Shown here piece after piece: positions 1-9,241 of a stretch of 64,000 nt of DNA. The first letter of the stretch is position 1. Each line of letters begins with the position of its first letter. Below the pieces are notes generated by a model, which saw only the letters and a program-made list of their open reading frames with translations, searched no databases and was not told the origin of the DNA. The stretch covers positions 30,217 through 94,216 of the forward strand of contig NZ_JARXIC010000017.1 in NCBI RefSeq assembly GCF_031127905.1. Direction: 5' to 3'. Source of the stretch: Thalassobacterium sedimentorum. GTDB taxonomy: Bacteria > Verrucomicrobiota > Verrucomicrobiia > Opitutales > Coraliomargaritaceae. Position numbers and translations under genes: made by a program.

Positions 1-1
1 T

Positions 2-1234
2 GAATCGGGGATTTCAGTATTGGGCGAAGCTCCTGATATTGAAAAATTCCGAAACTCTCCATTGATGATGAAAGATTACACACGAGCGAAACACAAAGGT
101 TTCCAGAAAGCTCAGCTTATCATCGGTGAGGAGCTAATCAAGATTGAGAAAGCTGGAAAAGCCGAGAAATACTACGAATGCTTGTTACGTAAATTAGCAG
201 ACACTATAGCATGGCAGCTAATTAGTTATCATGGCCACATCGCCAGAAGATTATACAAAAAACAAAAGTCTCCCACGTTATCCACCTCAAACTATGAATC
301 CTTAGTAAAGGCATCTAAATACGTCATAAAAGAGAATCTCAAGTTTGCGTTAATCTCAGACTTAACGTCTTTCATACAAGTTGGTGATTTATTAATAGTA
401 GATCCTTTAAATGGCAAAGGGTTATCATTTGCAGAAGTAAAAGAAGGACAGGTTAATGATGAAATCATCAATCTGATACATGACACTGATGGTGACTCAA
501 ATGATAAACTAAAGGCGTTTATCTCAAAACGTGGAAAAAGTGGCCTCAGCCAACTTAACAGAGTTATGCGCCAAGCACAAAGGATGGATTCTACAAAAAA
601 TATTATAAACGATGATCACGGCGTAGATTCTGATACCGGTATGGAAATACGAATTAATGCCAAAGAAATTGAAGTTGAGAATCTCTCTCAAAAGATTGAG
701 CATTCGACGGAAATAGCAAGAACCAGAGGCTGGGCGACAGACATCATTGATGATTGTATGTTTATTGGAAGCTACACAGGTAAAATGCGACATTTGAGTA
801 AATCAGTTTTTGATGTATGGTTTCATGGTTCAGGAGGCAACCAGGAGGATCCGAATTACCACTTAGCTTTATCAATATCTAGCCCGACCAGCACACCAAT
901 TTTTGCTCACTTAGGATTTAAGAATGAGACGAAATTTGACCTTATTCAGCATCGGACAATTACTCGTGTAGCTTTACACATTGACAGCTTTATGGAGCTA
1001 AGCGAAAGCATCGGACTTAAGATGAGATGGGGAACGAGGAGAGAAATCGGAAAATTCGCCCCCTATATTGGGAATATGAAACGGAATGGACGCCCACTGG
1101 TTGCAGAAATTGGTGATACCAGAATCCCAATAAGCGATGCCCTATTAACGCGTATAACATTTGACCTGATGACGCCTCGCTCATTTCTCACAAGTCTACT
1201 CTCAGTACACAAAGAAGTCCGCAAAGATAGTTAA
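2..1234 (+). CDS. PD-(D/E)XK nuclease-like protein, 5' truncated by window edge
   Basis: The reading frame is open from base 2, with a TTG at 20 as the first possible start inside the window, so the gene probably begins upstream. Numbering from that TTG, residues 121-141 hold G-D-L-L-I-V-D, a short turn, then F-A-E-V-K-E-G. This matches the PD-(D/E)XK nuclease core (D123 or D128, E139, K141). The rest, including a long C-terminal half with many basic and aromatic residues, matches nothing I recognise. The gene sits in an integrase-bearing element and is followed by a strong terminator at 1256-1279. A role in element maintenance or in defence (a restriction-type effector) is inference from fold and location. 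Catalytic activity is not proven. Confidence 0.6.
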   Translation, partial: ESGISVLGEAPDIEKFRNSPLMMKDYTRAKHKGFQKAQLIIGEELIKIEKAGKAEKYYECLLRKLADTIAWQLISYHGHIARRLYKKQKSPTLSTSNYESLVKASKYVIKENLKFALISDLTSFIQVGDLLIVDPLNGKGLSFAEVKEGQVNDEIINLIHDTDGDSNDKLKAFISKRGKSGLSQLNRVMRQAQRMDSTKNIINDDHGVDSDTGMEIRINAKEIEVENLSQKIEHSTEIARTRGWATDIIDDCMFIGSYTGKMRHLSKSVFDVWFHGSGGNQEDPNYHLALSISSPTSTPIFAHLGFKNETKFDLIQHRTITRVALHIDSFMELSESIGLKMRWGTRREIGKFAPYIGNMKRNGRPLVAEIGDTRIPISDALLTRITFDLMTPRSFLTSLLSVHKEVRKDS

Positions 1235-1255
1235 CCTACAATTATATCTACTCAG

Positions 1256-1279
1256 ACCTCCTCTAAGGAGGTTTTTTTT
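1256..1279 (+). terminator. Rho-independent terminator after the nuclease-like gene
   Basis: A six-base-pair stem (ACCTCC at 1256-1261, GGAGGT at 1267-1272) with loop TCTAA runs into eight T residues. It lies about 20 bases after the stop codon of the preceding gene and separates it from the small HTH gene. Confidence 0.8.
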
Positions 1280-1364
1280 GTGCCTGGACGCGACTGTAAA
1301 TGCCAACTGTAAAACCATTCAGTAATAAATTGACAAGTTCATCCGTAAAACTAGTATGTAAATC

Positions 1365-1727
1365 ATGAGTAACTACAACGCACACGAAGACCCAAACAAT
1401 AATGTTCCTACAGAGATCGAGGACGAAGAAACAGAGGCAACACCTCTTAGCCCAGCTGAGCTTCTAGACAAAGCGATGGATTTAATGCCTGGAAGAGAGC
1501 TACTTCCTTACTTATCGACGATAATTTACCTACGAAAATACAGAGATTACAGCTGGCGAGGAATCGCTTCATGGCTAGCCGTCAATGGTAACATTAAATC
1601 TAGTCACACAACCGTGTGCAACTTCTACAAGCACATAATGGAAAGCCACTTACAAGGACAAGACGAAGCTTACGCTCGGGAGTGCTTTGAAGAAGTAGAA
1701 GCACGCTATCACACCCAAGACCAATAG
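1365..1727 (+). CDS. Small HTH-like protein of integrated element
   Basis: A 120-aa protein with an acidic, disordered N-terminus (residues 1-30). Residues 60-90 (Y-S-W-R-G-I-A-S-W-L ... S-H-T-T-V-C-N-F-Y-K) read as a helix-turn-helix of the kind found in small proteins of conjugative and integrative elements. It is followed after five bases by an AlpA-type excisionase and then the integrase, which suggests one transcription unit controlling element maintenance or excision. I do not recognise a named family; DNA binding is inferred from the HTH pattern. Confidence 0.6.
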   Translation: MSNYNAHEDPNNNVPTEIEDEETEATPLSPAELLDKAMDLMPGRELLPYLSTIIYLRKYRDYSWRGIASWLAVNGNIKSSHTTVCNFYKHIMESHLQGQDEAYARECFEEVEARYHTQDQ

Positions 1728-1732
1728 AAGCC

Positions 1733-1915
1733 ATGACTGAACAACTCCACAGTATGAAAAGCGTAGCTAATCGTATCAGTCTTTCGGTTCGTGAGGTTTA
1801 TCGTCTAATCGCAAAAGGCGAACTTCCAAAACCCGTAAAAGTTGGTAGAGCTTCACGCCTATTTGAGAGCGACATTCAAACATACCTTGAACGCTTAAAA
1901 GCTAATCGAAATTGA
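1733..1915 (+). CDS. AlpA/MerR-type excisionase or regulator
   Basis: A 60-aa winged-HTH protein of the AlpA/excisionase type. A recognition helix region (S-V-R-E-V-Y-R-L-I-A-K-G-E-L-P) is followed by the characteristic wing P-V-K-V-G-R-A-S-R-L-F and the D-I-Q-T-Y-L-E-R helix. An in-frame ATG at 1754 is an alternative start that would give 53 aa and still keep the whole domain. Its stop lies four bases before the integrase ATG, the usual arrangement for a recombination directionality factor with its integrase. It may promote excision or regulate the integrase. Confidence 0.8.
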   Translation: MTEQLHSMKSVANRISLSVREVYRLIAKGELPKPVKVGRASRLFESDIQTYLERLKANRN

Positions 1916-1919
1916 TACT

Positions 1920-3281
<1,362 letters not shown>

Positions 3282-3388
3282 AAAAGTGAAGAAGTGGTGG
3301 ACAGTAGGACTAAGTTTCACTTTGCCAAGTATTTTTTTAAAAAATTTATTCGCGCATCTCTATGAGTTTTTTATAGATCTGATTCACG

Positions 3389-3422
3389 CTGTGCAGAACT
3401 CTTTGCACGGCTTTTTCTTTTT
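3389..3422 (+). terminator. Terminator-like hairpin in CLC leader
   Basis: CTGTGCA at 3389-3395 can pair with TGCACGG at 3404-3410, closed by an eight-base loop and followed by CTTTTTCTTTTT. It ends 15 bases before the CLC start codon. It could insulate the CLC gene from the element or act as an attenuator; neither is shown by the sequence. Confidence 0.45.
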
Positions 3423-3436
3423 CAGAAATCATACCG

Positions 3437-5218
3437 ATGCCACGCGAATCATTCAGCCTTAACAATCTTCCTAATTGGATGCGCGGTCGTTTTAATGACG
3501 GCCAACGATTCCTAATGCTATGTATCTGCGCCGGAGTCCTTTGTGGCTTGGTGGGAGTCAGCTTTCACTTGGCCATCACCTTTACTTTTGAGCATATGTT
3601 CGCCCTGTATGAGGGCCTAGGCTTCTGGACGATTCCAGCGATGATCTTCTCGCCAGCTCTGGCGGGACTGTTGGTGGGCTTGATGATCCGCTACGTCTCC
3701 CCCACTGCAAGTGGCTCGGGGATTCCACAAACGAAGGCGGCTTATTACCAAAATTTCGGCATCATTAAAACGCCGGAGGCTTTCTGGCGTTTTATTATCG
3801 GCACGATCTCTGTTGGTTTCGGAAATAGTCTGGGGCGTGAAGGACCGACGGTTCATATTTGTAGCGCGATCTCATCCAAATTAGGCCGCATCTTCGGTTT
3901 GGGTAAACTGCGCATCCAATCCATGGTGCCCGTGGGAATGGGCGCAGGCATTTCAGCGGCGTTTAACGCCCCGATCTCGGCGATCACTTTTGTGTTTGAG
4001 GAGCTCTTTGATAATAACTTCAGCAGCAAGGCGCTGGGCGGCATTCTGATTGCCGTGGTGGTCGCAGCGGTGGTGGAACGCAGCTTGATCGGCGACCACA
4101 GCGCCCTACATGCCACGCGTGAAGTATTTGAAACGTCTTGGTGGATGCTGGTCTGCTTAGCGATCGGGCCAGCGGCCGGCTTATTAGGCCACTTGTTCGT
4201 ATCGCTGCTACTGGGACTACGGGCACAGTTTAAACAAGCCACAAAGATTCCCTCATGGGCACGCCCTGCTCTGGGTGGCCTGAGCGTGGGGCTGATTGGG
4301 GTAACTGTTTGGCAATTCAGCGGCGGCCACAATGGAGTGTTTAGCATTGGATATGATGATCTAAACTCCACGCTCCACGGTCACCTGATCTGGCAAGTGC
4401 TGCTGCTCTTGCTGGTGGGTAAGTTTTTGGCGACTGCGGTTTGCTATGCCTCCGGCGCTAGTGGCGGTATTTTCGCCCCAGTACTATTTATCGGTAGCAT
4501 GCTCGGTGGCTTGTTCGGTGTGCTAATGGTCAAATTTCTAGGCGTGGACCAATCGGTGGCGGCCGCCACGGCTCTACTGGGCACAGGCGCTTTTTTCGCA
4601 GCAGTCATTCGCTGTCCATTGACTTCAGTGCTCATCATCTTTGAGATGACACAAAACTACTCGCTGATCCTCCCATTGATGATCGGCAATCTAATCGCCT
4701 ACATAATTGCAGGCAAGCTGCGAAGTATTCCCATTTATGACGCCCTACTCCTGCAAGATGGCATCAGCTTAAAAAAGTTACCAGCTTACCGGGGCGATCG
4801 TGACTGGCGCAATCTGCCGGTGAGTACAATTATGACGCACGATTGCCGCAGTGCTTACGGCGAGCTGGATGCAACAGCCAACTTAGAACGCATTCAAAAG
4901 GACGGCCACAAGCACCACGGCTATACCATCGTCTCAAAGGAAAATCAACAGGAACTACTGGGTGTAATCACCCATCACGAACTTGAAGAACTCCATGCTG
5001 CCAAGGACACTCGCAGAATTTCCGAATGGTCTGAAGGACAAAACATCATTGAAATTCACCCTGACGACTCGATCCGTGATGCCGCCAACACATTAGTGGT
5101 CAAAGATGTGCTGCAAGCACCCGTGGTCAGTCGCAAGGATACCCGGAAATTACTGGGCATCGTGACACTGCACGATATAGCCCGGCAGCAAAATGCGATC
5201 GAAGACTCGATGGATTAA
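3437..5218 (+). CDS. CLC-family chloride/proton exchanger with CBS pair
   Basis: A 593-aa inner-membrane CLC protein. It carries the selectivity-filter motifs G-S-G-I-P (93-97), G-R-E-G-P (133-137, gating Glu E135) and G-G-I-F-A-P (about 342-347). The internal pair E188-E189 in F-V-F-E-E-L aligns with the proton glutamates of the E. coli transporter, so it is more likely a 2Cl-/H+ antiporter than a channel. Two CBS domains (about 455-590) form the cytosolic C-terminus and may bind nucleotides. An alternative ATG lies at 3479. The gene converges on the following minus-strand gene with a four-base overlap. Confidence 0.93.
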   Translation: MPRESFSLNNLPNWMRGRFNDGQRFLMLCICAGVLCGLVGVSFHLAITFTFEHMFALYEGLGFWTIPAMIFSPALAGLLVGLMIRYVSPTASGSGIPQTKAAYYQNFGIIKTPEAFWRFIIGTISVGFGNSLGREGPTVHICSAISSKLGRIFGLGKLRIQSMVPVGMGAGISAAFNAPISAITFVFEELFDNNFSSKALGGILIAVVVAAVVERSLIGDHSALHATREVFETSWWMLVCLAIGPAAGLLGHLFVSLLLGLRAQFKQATKIPSWARPALGGLSVGLIGVTVWQFSGGHNGVFSIGYDDLNSTLHGHLIWQVLLLLLVGKFLATAVCYASGASGGIFAPVLFIGSMLGGLFGVLMVKFLGVDQSVAAATALLGTGAFFAAVIRCPLTSVLIIFEMTQNYSLILPLMIGNLIAYIIAGKLRSIPIYDALLLQDGISLKKLPAYRGDRDWRNLPVSTIMTHDCRSAYGELDATANLERIQKDGHKHHGYTIVSKENQQELLGVITHHELEELHAAKDTRRISEWSEGQNIIEIHPDDSIRDAANTLVVKDVLQAPVVSRKDTRKLLGIVTLHDIARQQNAIEDSMD

Positions 5219-6063
5219 CTGGTCAGCTGCATTCCGCGAACAAACTCCCGCGCAAAACCAGTCAGATCATCTGCATAGCGCTCACAGAAATTTATAACAT
5301 TCTGACGATCAACTTTCTGAGCATCAACAAGCAAACGGTAAGCCAGCTCATGAGCGTCGTAGGACTCACCTACCATGATTAAGCACAAATCTGCGACGTC
5401 TAACTGTGTTTGCTCTGTATAACTACCAATCTGTGCCAATCGATTACACCATTCCTGGATTTCGTCGGAGCTGTCAAACGTCATCATTTGCCCCAATGCA
5501 GCCGCCACCGTCAATAAGATACGCGTCTGTTTGTTATTTCTATTTTTGGGTGCACGATGCCAATAGCGACGAAACGCTTCCAGAAAATAGGGGAACTCAA
5601 TAAATTGCAAAAAATCAGCTTCACGAGCTGCCAATGTAGGTGGTGCTGACGCAGCTAATGGTAAAGGAGCAGGACGAAAGCCTTTTATATTACGCTCAGC
5701 CAACCAAGTCCGCAGCGGACCGTAGCCCCTAGGCACCGTCAAAGGATTCATTAGTCGATGCTTAGCAGCTAAATCGACTATACTCTCTGGCAGCAGTTGA
5801 AGTACCTCCTGGCGAAATTTCAGTACCACGCGCGGATTGTGCAAGCGTAGATTCATTCGATACAGTACCGAGCGTTCTTCCTGGGCAGTGGGACTCGATT
5901 CTTCGTACAGTTCACATATCCAGCGTTCAGTTTCCGATAGAGTGTTGCTCTGCTCAATGTAGTTATGAATTTTAGCCCAATGCTGATTCGCACGTGCGCC
6001 CGCAATCTCCCAAGACAAGCAATAGGCCAAAGCAATCACCAAAACTTCGTCAGATTCCGTCAT
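5215..6063 (-). CDS. Conserved hypothetical protein, 282 aa
   Basis: A soluble, mostly helical protein with no signal peptide or membrane segment and no motif I can assign. The N-terminal part (residues 1-60) is rich in acidic and aromatic residues. The middle has a proline-alanine linker (about 140-160), and the C-terminal ~120 residues look like a helical bundle. It overlaps the CLC stop codon by four bases and lies 35 bases downstream of the prepilin peptidase stop, so the two minus-strand genes could be cotranscribed. Function unknown. Confidence 0.7.
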   Translation of the reverse strand: MTESDEVLVIALAYCLSWEIAGARANQHWAKIHNYIEQSNTLSETERWICELYEESSPTAQEERSVLYRMNLRLHNPRVVLKFRQEVLQLLPESIVDLAAKHRLMNPLTVPRGYGPLRTWLAERNIKGFRPAPLPLAASAPPTLAAREADFLQFIEFPYFLEAFRRYWHRAPKNRNNKQTRILLTVAAALGQMMTFDSSDEIQEWCNRLAQIGSYTEQTQLDVADLCLIMVGESYDAHELAYRLLVDAQKVDRQNVINFCERYADDLTGFAREFVRGMQLTS

Positions 6064-6098
6064 AAAGTGAACGTATACAATTTACAGCAAAGTGCCAG

Positions 6099-7043
6099 TT
6101 AGGGGGTAAAAAAGTAACCTACAAATTCTAAAAAATAGGCATCTACATAAACGTGAAAGCCCAAAAAGTAAATCAAACCAGCCGCTGCCAACATAGGACC
6201 AAAAGGTACCTGAGCGCCAAATTGCACTTCCTCCACAGTATCATTGCTTGCATCAGTGCCCTCAGAGGCCTCTGCCACGGCAACCTCAGAGTCATTTTTC
6301 TTCAGTGCTGCGAGAATTCGTCCCACTAAGAGACAGGGCAAAAGCACTGCCGATCCAACCAGAGCCCCTCCAAACATTGAAAATACAGCCCCCTGCCAGC
6401 CACAAAAGGCTCCGATAAAGCCAACAAATTTAACATCCCCCTCACCCATCGCTGGCTTGCGAAAAACAATTTCTCCCAATACGGCAATCCAGTAAACCAA
6501 GCCCGCCCCGACCAGCGCTCCCACAATCGCAGTGATGCCGGACTGGATATTTGAAATCATTGGCAAACCGTGCACTCCATGCAGTGACGGAAACATAAAA
6601 GATAAAACAACACCAATCACCATGCCTCCAATAGAGAAACGATCTGGAATAATCATATGATCTAGATCAATGAATGTTGCACAAATTAAGAAGGCAATAT
6701 ATAGCATGCCAATCGCAGCAACAACTGGCGGATAAACCATCCAAACCCACAAAAAAAGACCTGCAGTCAACAACTCAATTGCAGGGTAACGAATACTAAA
6801 AGGCGCACCGCAACAACTGGCCTTACCACGTAGAATCAGCCAACTGAATATGGGTATGTTGTGATAAAATGGAATGGGGCGACCACAGGCACAAGTGGAC
6901 CCCGGAAAAACAATCGAGCGGCCTGCAGGAATACGGTAAATACAGACATTCAGAAAACTTCCAGTCAGCGCTCCAAAGATTGCAGCAAGCGCGCTGAAAA
7001 ACCATGGAAAGTCCTCATTAATAAATTCAAAAGTTTCGAACAT
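6099..7043 (-). CDS. Prepilin peptidase (type IV leader peptidase)
   Basis: A 314-aa inner-membrane aspartic protease that cleaves and N-methylates type IV pilins or type II secretion pseudopilins. The ATG at 7043 is chosen because the family N-terminus begins there; a longer frame reaches 7172. It shows G-S-F-L-N-V-C-I-Y-R near residue 28, cysteines C51, C53, C77 and C78, the first catalytic Asp in I-D-L-D (126-128) and the second in G-E-G-D-V-K (D203). The cysteine spacing departs from the usual paired C-x2-C. It is divergent from the ACT-domain gene. Substrate pilins are not in the window. Confidence 0.93.
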   Translation of the reverse strand: MFETFEFINEDFPWFFSALAAIFGALTGSFLNVCIYRIPAGRSIVFPGSTCACGRPIPFYHNIPIFSWLILRGKASCCGAPFSIRYPAIELLTAGLFLWVWMVYPPVVAAIGMLYIAFLICATFIDLDHMIIPDRFSIGGMVIGVVLSFMFPSLHGVHGLPMISNIQSGITAIVGALVGAGLVYWIAVLGEIVFRKPAMGEGDVKFVGFIGAFCGWQGAVFSMFGGALVGSAVLLPCLLVGRILAALKKNDSEVAVAEASEGTDASNDTVEEVQFGAQVPFGPMLAAAGLIYFLGFHVYVDAYFLEFVGYFFTP

Positions 7044-7227
7044 AAGTAAGTCGTCGGCAGGTGGGGAGTGAAAAGGGTCTAAACAAGCGACATCTGAATA
7101 GATTTGAAAGCTTAAAGCATAGTATAGACGCTCGAATCTGCGCATCCCCAAGCCCACAAAAGTCCGAATCACTTCTACTAAAAAAATACGTGCAAGTCAG
7201 ACATTCATCAATTAGATATCTTTTATT

Positions 7228-7689
7228 ATGCCATCAGAAGTTATGCGCAGACCGGGCGATTTCCAACCGGTCATTCAATTCTCGATCCATGCCGATAACA
7301 AAGTCGGACGGCTCAATGAAATAATAGGCCTGCTTTCTGTGCATCAGGTACATGTAATTGCGCTCTCGATCTTAGACACAACAGACAGTTCCATCATTCG
7401 AATCATTGTCGATTACCCTGAGGACGCACAAAAACTACTGATCGAGCATCAGTTTTCCTACGTCCAAAGCGAGCTCATCGCAGTTGAGCTAACCAGCGAA
7501 GAAGAGATTAAGACAGTGACCTGTGCCTTGGTTCAGGCAGAAATAAACATCCACTATATCTATCCCTTTCTCATACGTCCGAATGGACGTTATGCCTTGG
7601 CAATTAGCCTGGAAGATAATGAACTGGCCGCCGAAACATTAAAGCGCAATCAACTCAACGTCCTCGGCCAAGAAGACATCGCGCGTTAG
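7228..7689 (+). CDS. ACT-domain protein
   Basis: A 153-aa protein made of two tandem ACT-like ββα modules. The first starts around residue 15 ([16 protein letters not shown]) and the second around residue 85. No catalytic domain is attached, so it probably senses an amino acid or other small ligand and acts on a partner. Such stand-alone ACT proteins are often annotated only as amino-acid-binding proteins. It is divergent from prepilin peptidase and is followed about 100 bases later by a TetR-type regulator. Confidence 0.8.
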   Translation: MPSEVMRRPGDFQPVIQFSIHADNKVGRLNEIIGLLSVHQVHVIALSILDTTDSSIIRIIVDYPEDAQKLLIEHQFSYVQSELIAVELTSEEEIKTVTCALVQAEINIHYIYPFLIRPNGRYALAISLEDNELAAETLKRNQLNVLGQEDIAR

Positions 7690-7787
7690 CTCAGCCTCTT
7701 GCCAGAGATAGCGCCGCCCCGGTTTAATTTTACGCAAGCACGCGCGAGGCTTGCCGCGCCTGCTAAAACTGCTCTACACTATAGCTC

Positions 7788-8408
7788 ATGCCACGTACTC
7801 GTTCACGACCCAAAACCGAAGAGAAATTTCAAAACGCCGTGTTGAAACTGGTGGCCAAGGAAGGATGCAGCGCACTGGGAATCAACGCAGTTTCGCAGCT
7901 TGCAGGAGCAGATAAAGTATTAATATATCGTTACTTTGGAGATTTTAACGGCCTCCTGCAGCAAGTCGCCGAAAGTCGGCAGTGGTTACCCAATAACCAG
8001 GAAGTACTGCAATCACTTGGCGAAAACTGGAGTGATCCACTCTCACTGCTGCGAAGAATCGCCACATTTCTCAGTCAGCACATTCGCAACGACGCGAGCA
8101 CTCATCAGCTCGTGCGCTGGCGCCGTAGCAGTGCCTGCCCACTCTGTCGTCAATTCACAGAAGAATGGCGAGAACTCTGGCGCCACCTACCAGCAGCGCT
8201 CTCGAGCAAATGTAACAGCCAGCAAAGACAGGCATGGAAACACGCGTGCACTTTATTGGCATTAACAATCGAAGCAGAGCTTTGCGACGAAACAATTGAT
8301 AATCAATGCCTTGAACACATCGCCAAGGACCTTCAATCGCTGCAAGATACGAATGCTCAGCTTCGATACACTGCCAGTGAGGAAAGCCTGCCCACGAATT
8401 TATTATAA
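7788..8408 (+). CDS. TetR-family transcriptional regulator
   Basis: A 206-aa protein with an N-terminal TetR HTH (about residues 15-60), including G-I-N-A-V-S-Q-L-A-G-A-D-K-V-L-I-Y-R-Y-F, the classical recognition helix followed by the Y-x-Y/H-F motif. The C-terminal helical ligand domain is divergent and contains four cysteines, two of them in S-A-C-P-L-C-R. Its target is unknown; the next gene downstream encodes a secreted EF-hand protein. Confidence 0.85.
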   Translation: MPRTRSRPKTEEKFQNAVLKLVAKEGCSALGINAVSQLAGADKVLIYRYFGDFNGLLQQVAESRQWLPNNQEVLQSLGENWSDPLSLLRRIATFLSQHIRNDASTHQLVRWRRSSACPLCRQFTEEWRELWRHLPAALSSKCNSQQRQAWKHACTLLALTIEAELCDETIDNQCLEHIAKDLQSLQDTNAQLRYTASEESLPTNLL

Positions 8409-8519
8409 TCCTCTGCACAAATTCTGATTACAGTCTACTGAAACTTTTCTGAGTGAGTCTCGATATTGATACTAAGCAGCACGCTTCGCTGCGAAATTAA
8501 CAATCAAATATTACAGACC

Positions 8520-9008
8520 ATGAAGACAAAATCACTATTACTGATCACACTCTCCTCCTCGCTCTTCGTTTTTGCGGCTCAGGCTAAGCCCAACGGCCAA
8601 GGCGGTGAAGCACAAGGCGAGCGCCCCTCACCCCAAGAGCTGTTTGAGCAGTTTGATACCGATGCAAGTGGCACACTCTCCCTCGAAGAGGTCAAAGGCC
8701 CACTCGCAGAACACTTCGACAAGATTGACGCAGACGATAATGGCGAGATCAGCAAAAAAGAACTCATTGCCGCCAAAAAGAAAATGCATACCCGCGCCGG
8801 GAATGGTCCCCGTGGTCAATTACCGAACTTGAAAGAGGCAGATACGGACGAGAATGGTGCTATTTCCAAAGCAGAAGCCACTGAAGCCGGAATGGAACGC
8901 CTACTAGAGCACTTCGATAAAATCGATGCCAACGGTGACGGTGAAATCACAAAAGAAGAAATGAAAGCGATGCGCAAGGGACGCCAAGGTCCTCCTGAGG
9001 ACGAATAA
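8520..9008 (+). CDS. Secreted EF-hand calcium-binding protein
   Basis: A 162-aa exported protein. The start at 8520 gives a clean signal peptide (M-K-T-K, hydrophobic core, A-A-Q-A cleavage near residue 22); the longer frame from 8466 does not. Four EF-hand loops with the D-x-D-x-[SN]-G pattern start at about residues 46, 70, 108 and 136, separated by a basic linker. It probably binds Ca2+ in the periplasm or outside. A strong terminator follows at 9043. Confidence 0.9.
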   Translation: MKTKSLLLITLSSSLFVFAAQAKPNGQGGEAQGERPSPQELFEQFDTDASGTLSLEEVKGPLAEHFDKIDADDNGEISKKELIAAKKKMHTRAGNGPRGQLPNLKEADTDENGAISKAEATEAGMERLLEHFDKIDANGDGEITKEEMKAMRKGRQGPPEDE

Positions 9009-9042
9009 TTCAGCCTGAATTTCAACGACAACCAATCATAAC

Positions 9043-9077
9043 AGCCCGAGAGCTTCAAAGCTCTCGGGCTTTTTCTT
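9043..9077 (+). terminator. Rho-independent terminator after EF-hand gene
   Basis: A 13-bp stem (AGCCCGAGAGCTT starting at 9043, with its complement ending at 9070) is followed by TTTTCTTT. This is among the strongest intrinsic terminators in the window. Confidence 0.9.
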
Positions 9078-9101
9078 TGCATTTGCTGCAATGCCTTGTT
9101 T

Positions 9102-9134
9102 CATTCCCGCACTTTCCCGCTTGCGTGGGAATAT
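9102..9134. repeat. Palindromic dispersed-type element (ATTCCCGC...GCGTGGGAAT)
   Basis: ATTCCCGC at 9103-9110 faces GCGTGGGAAT at 9123-9132, with an inner CCCGC/GCG pairing. Translated on the minus strand it gives I-F-P-R-K-R-E-S, the signature of a small palindromic repeat that recurs in many bacterial genomes and is often misread as a coding region. Only this one copy was noticed in the window. Confidence 0.5.
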
Positions 9135-9241
9135 TGGTAATAGCGGAAGTGAACAGGATAGTTGACCCAAGCATTGTACCTCACTGATAAACAACAAACA
9201 CTCAATCACTCTGACTCGGCGCAGCGCGCCTCCCCCCGGCA

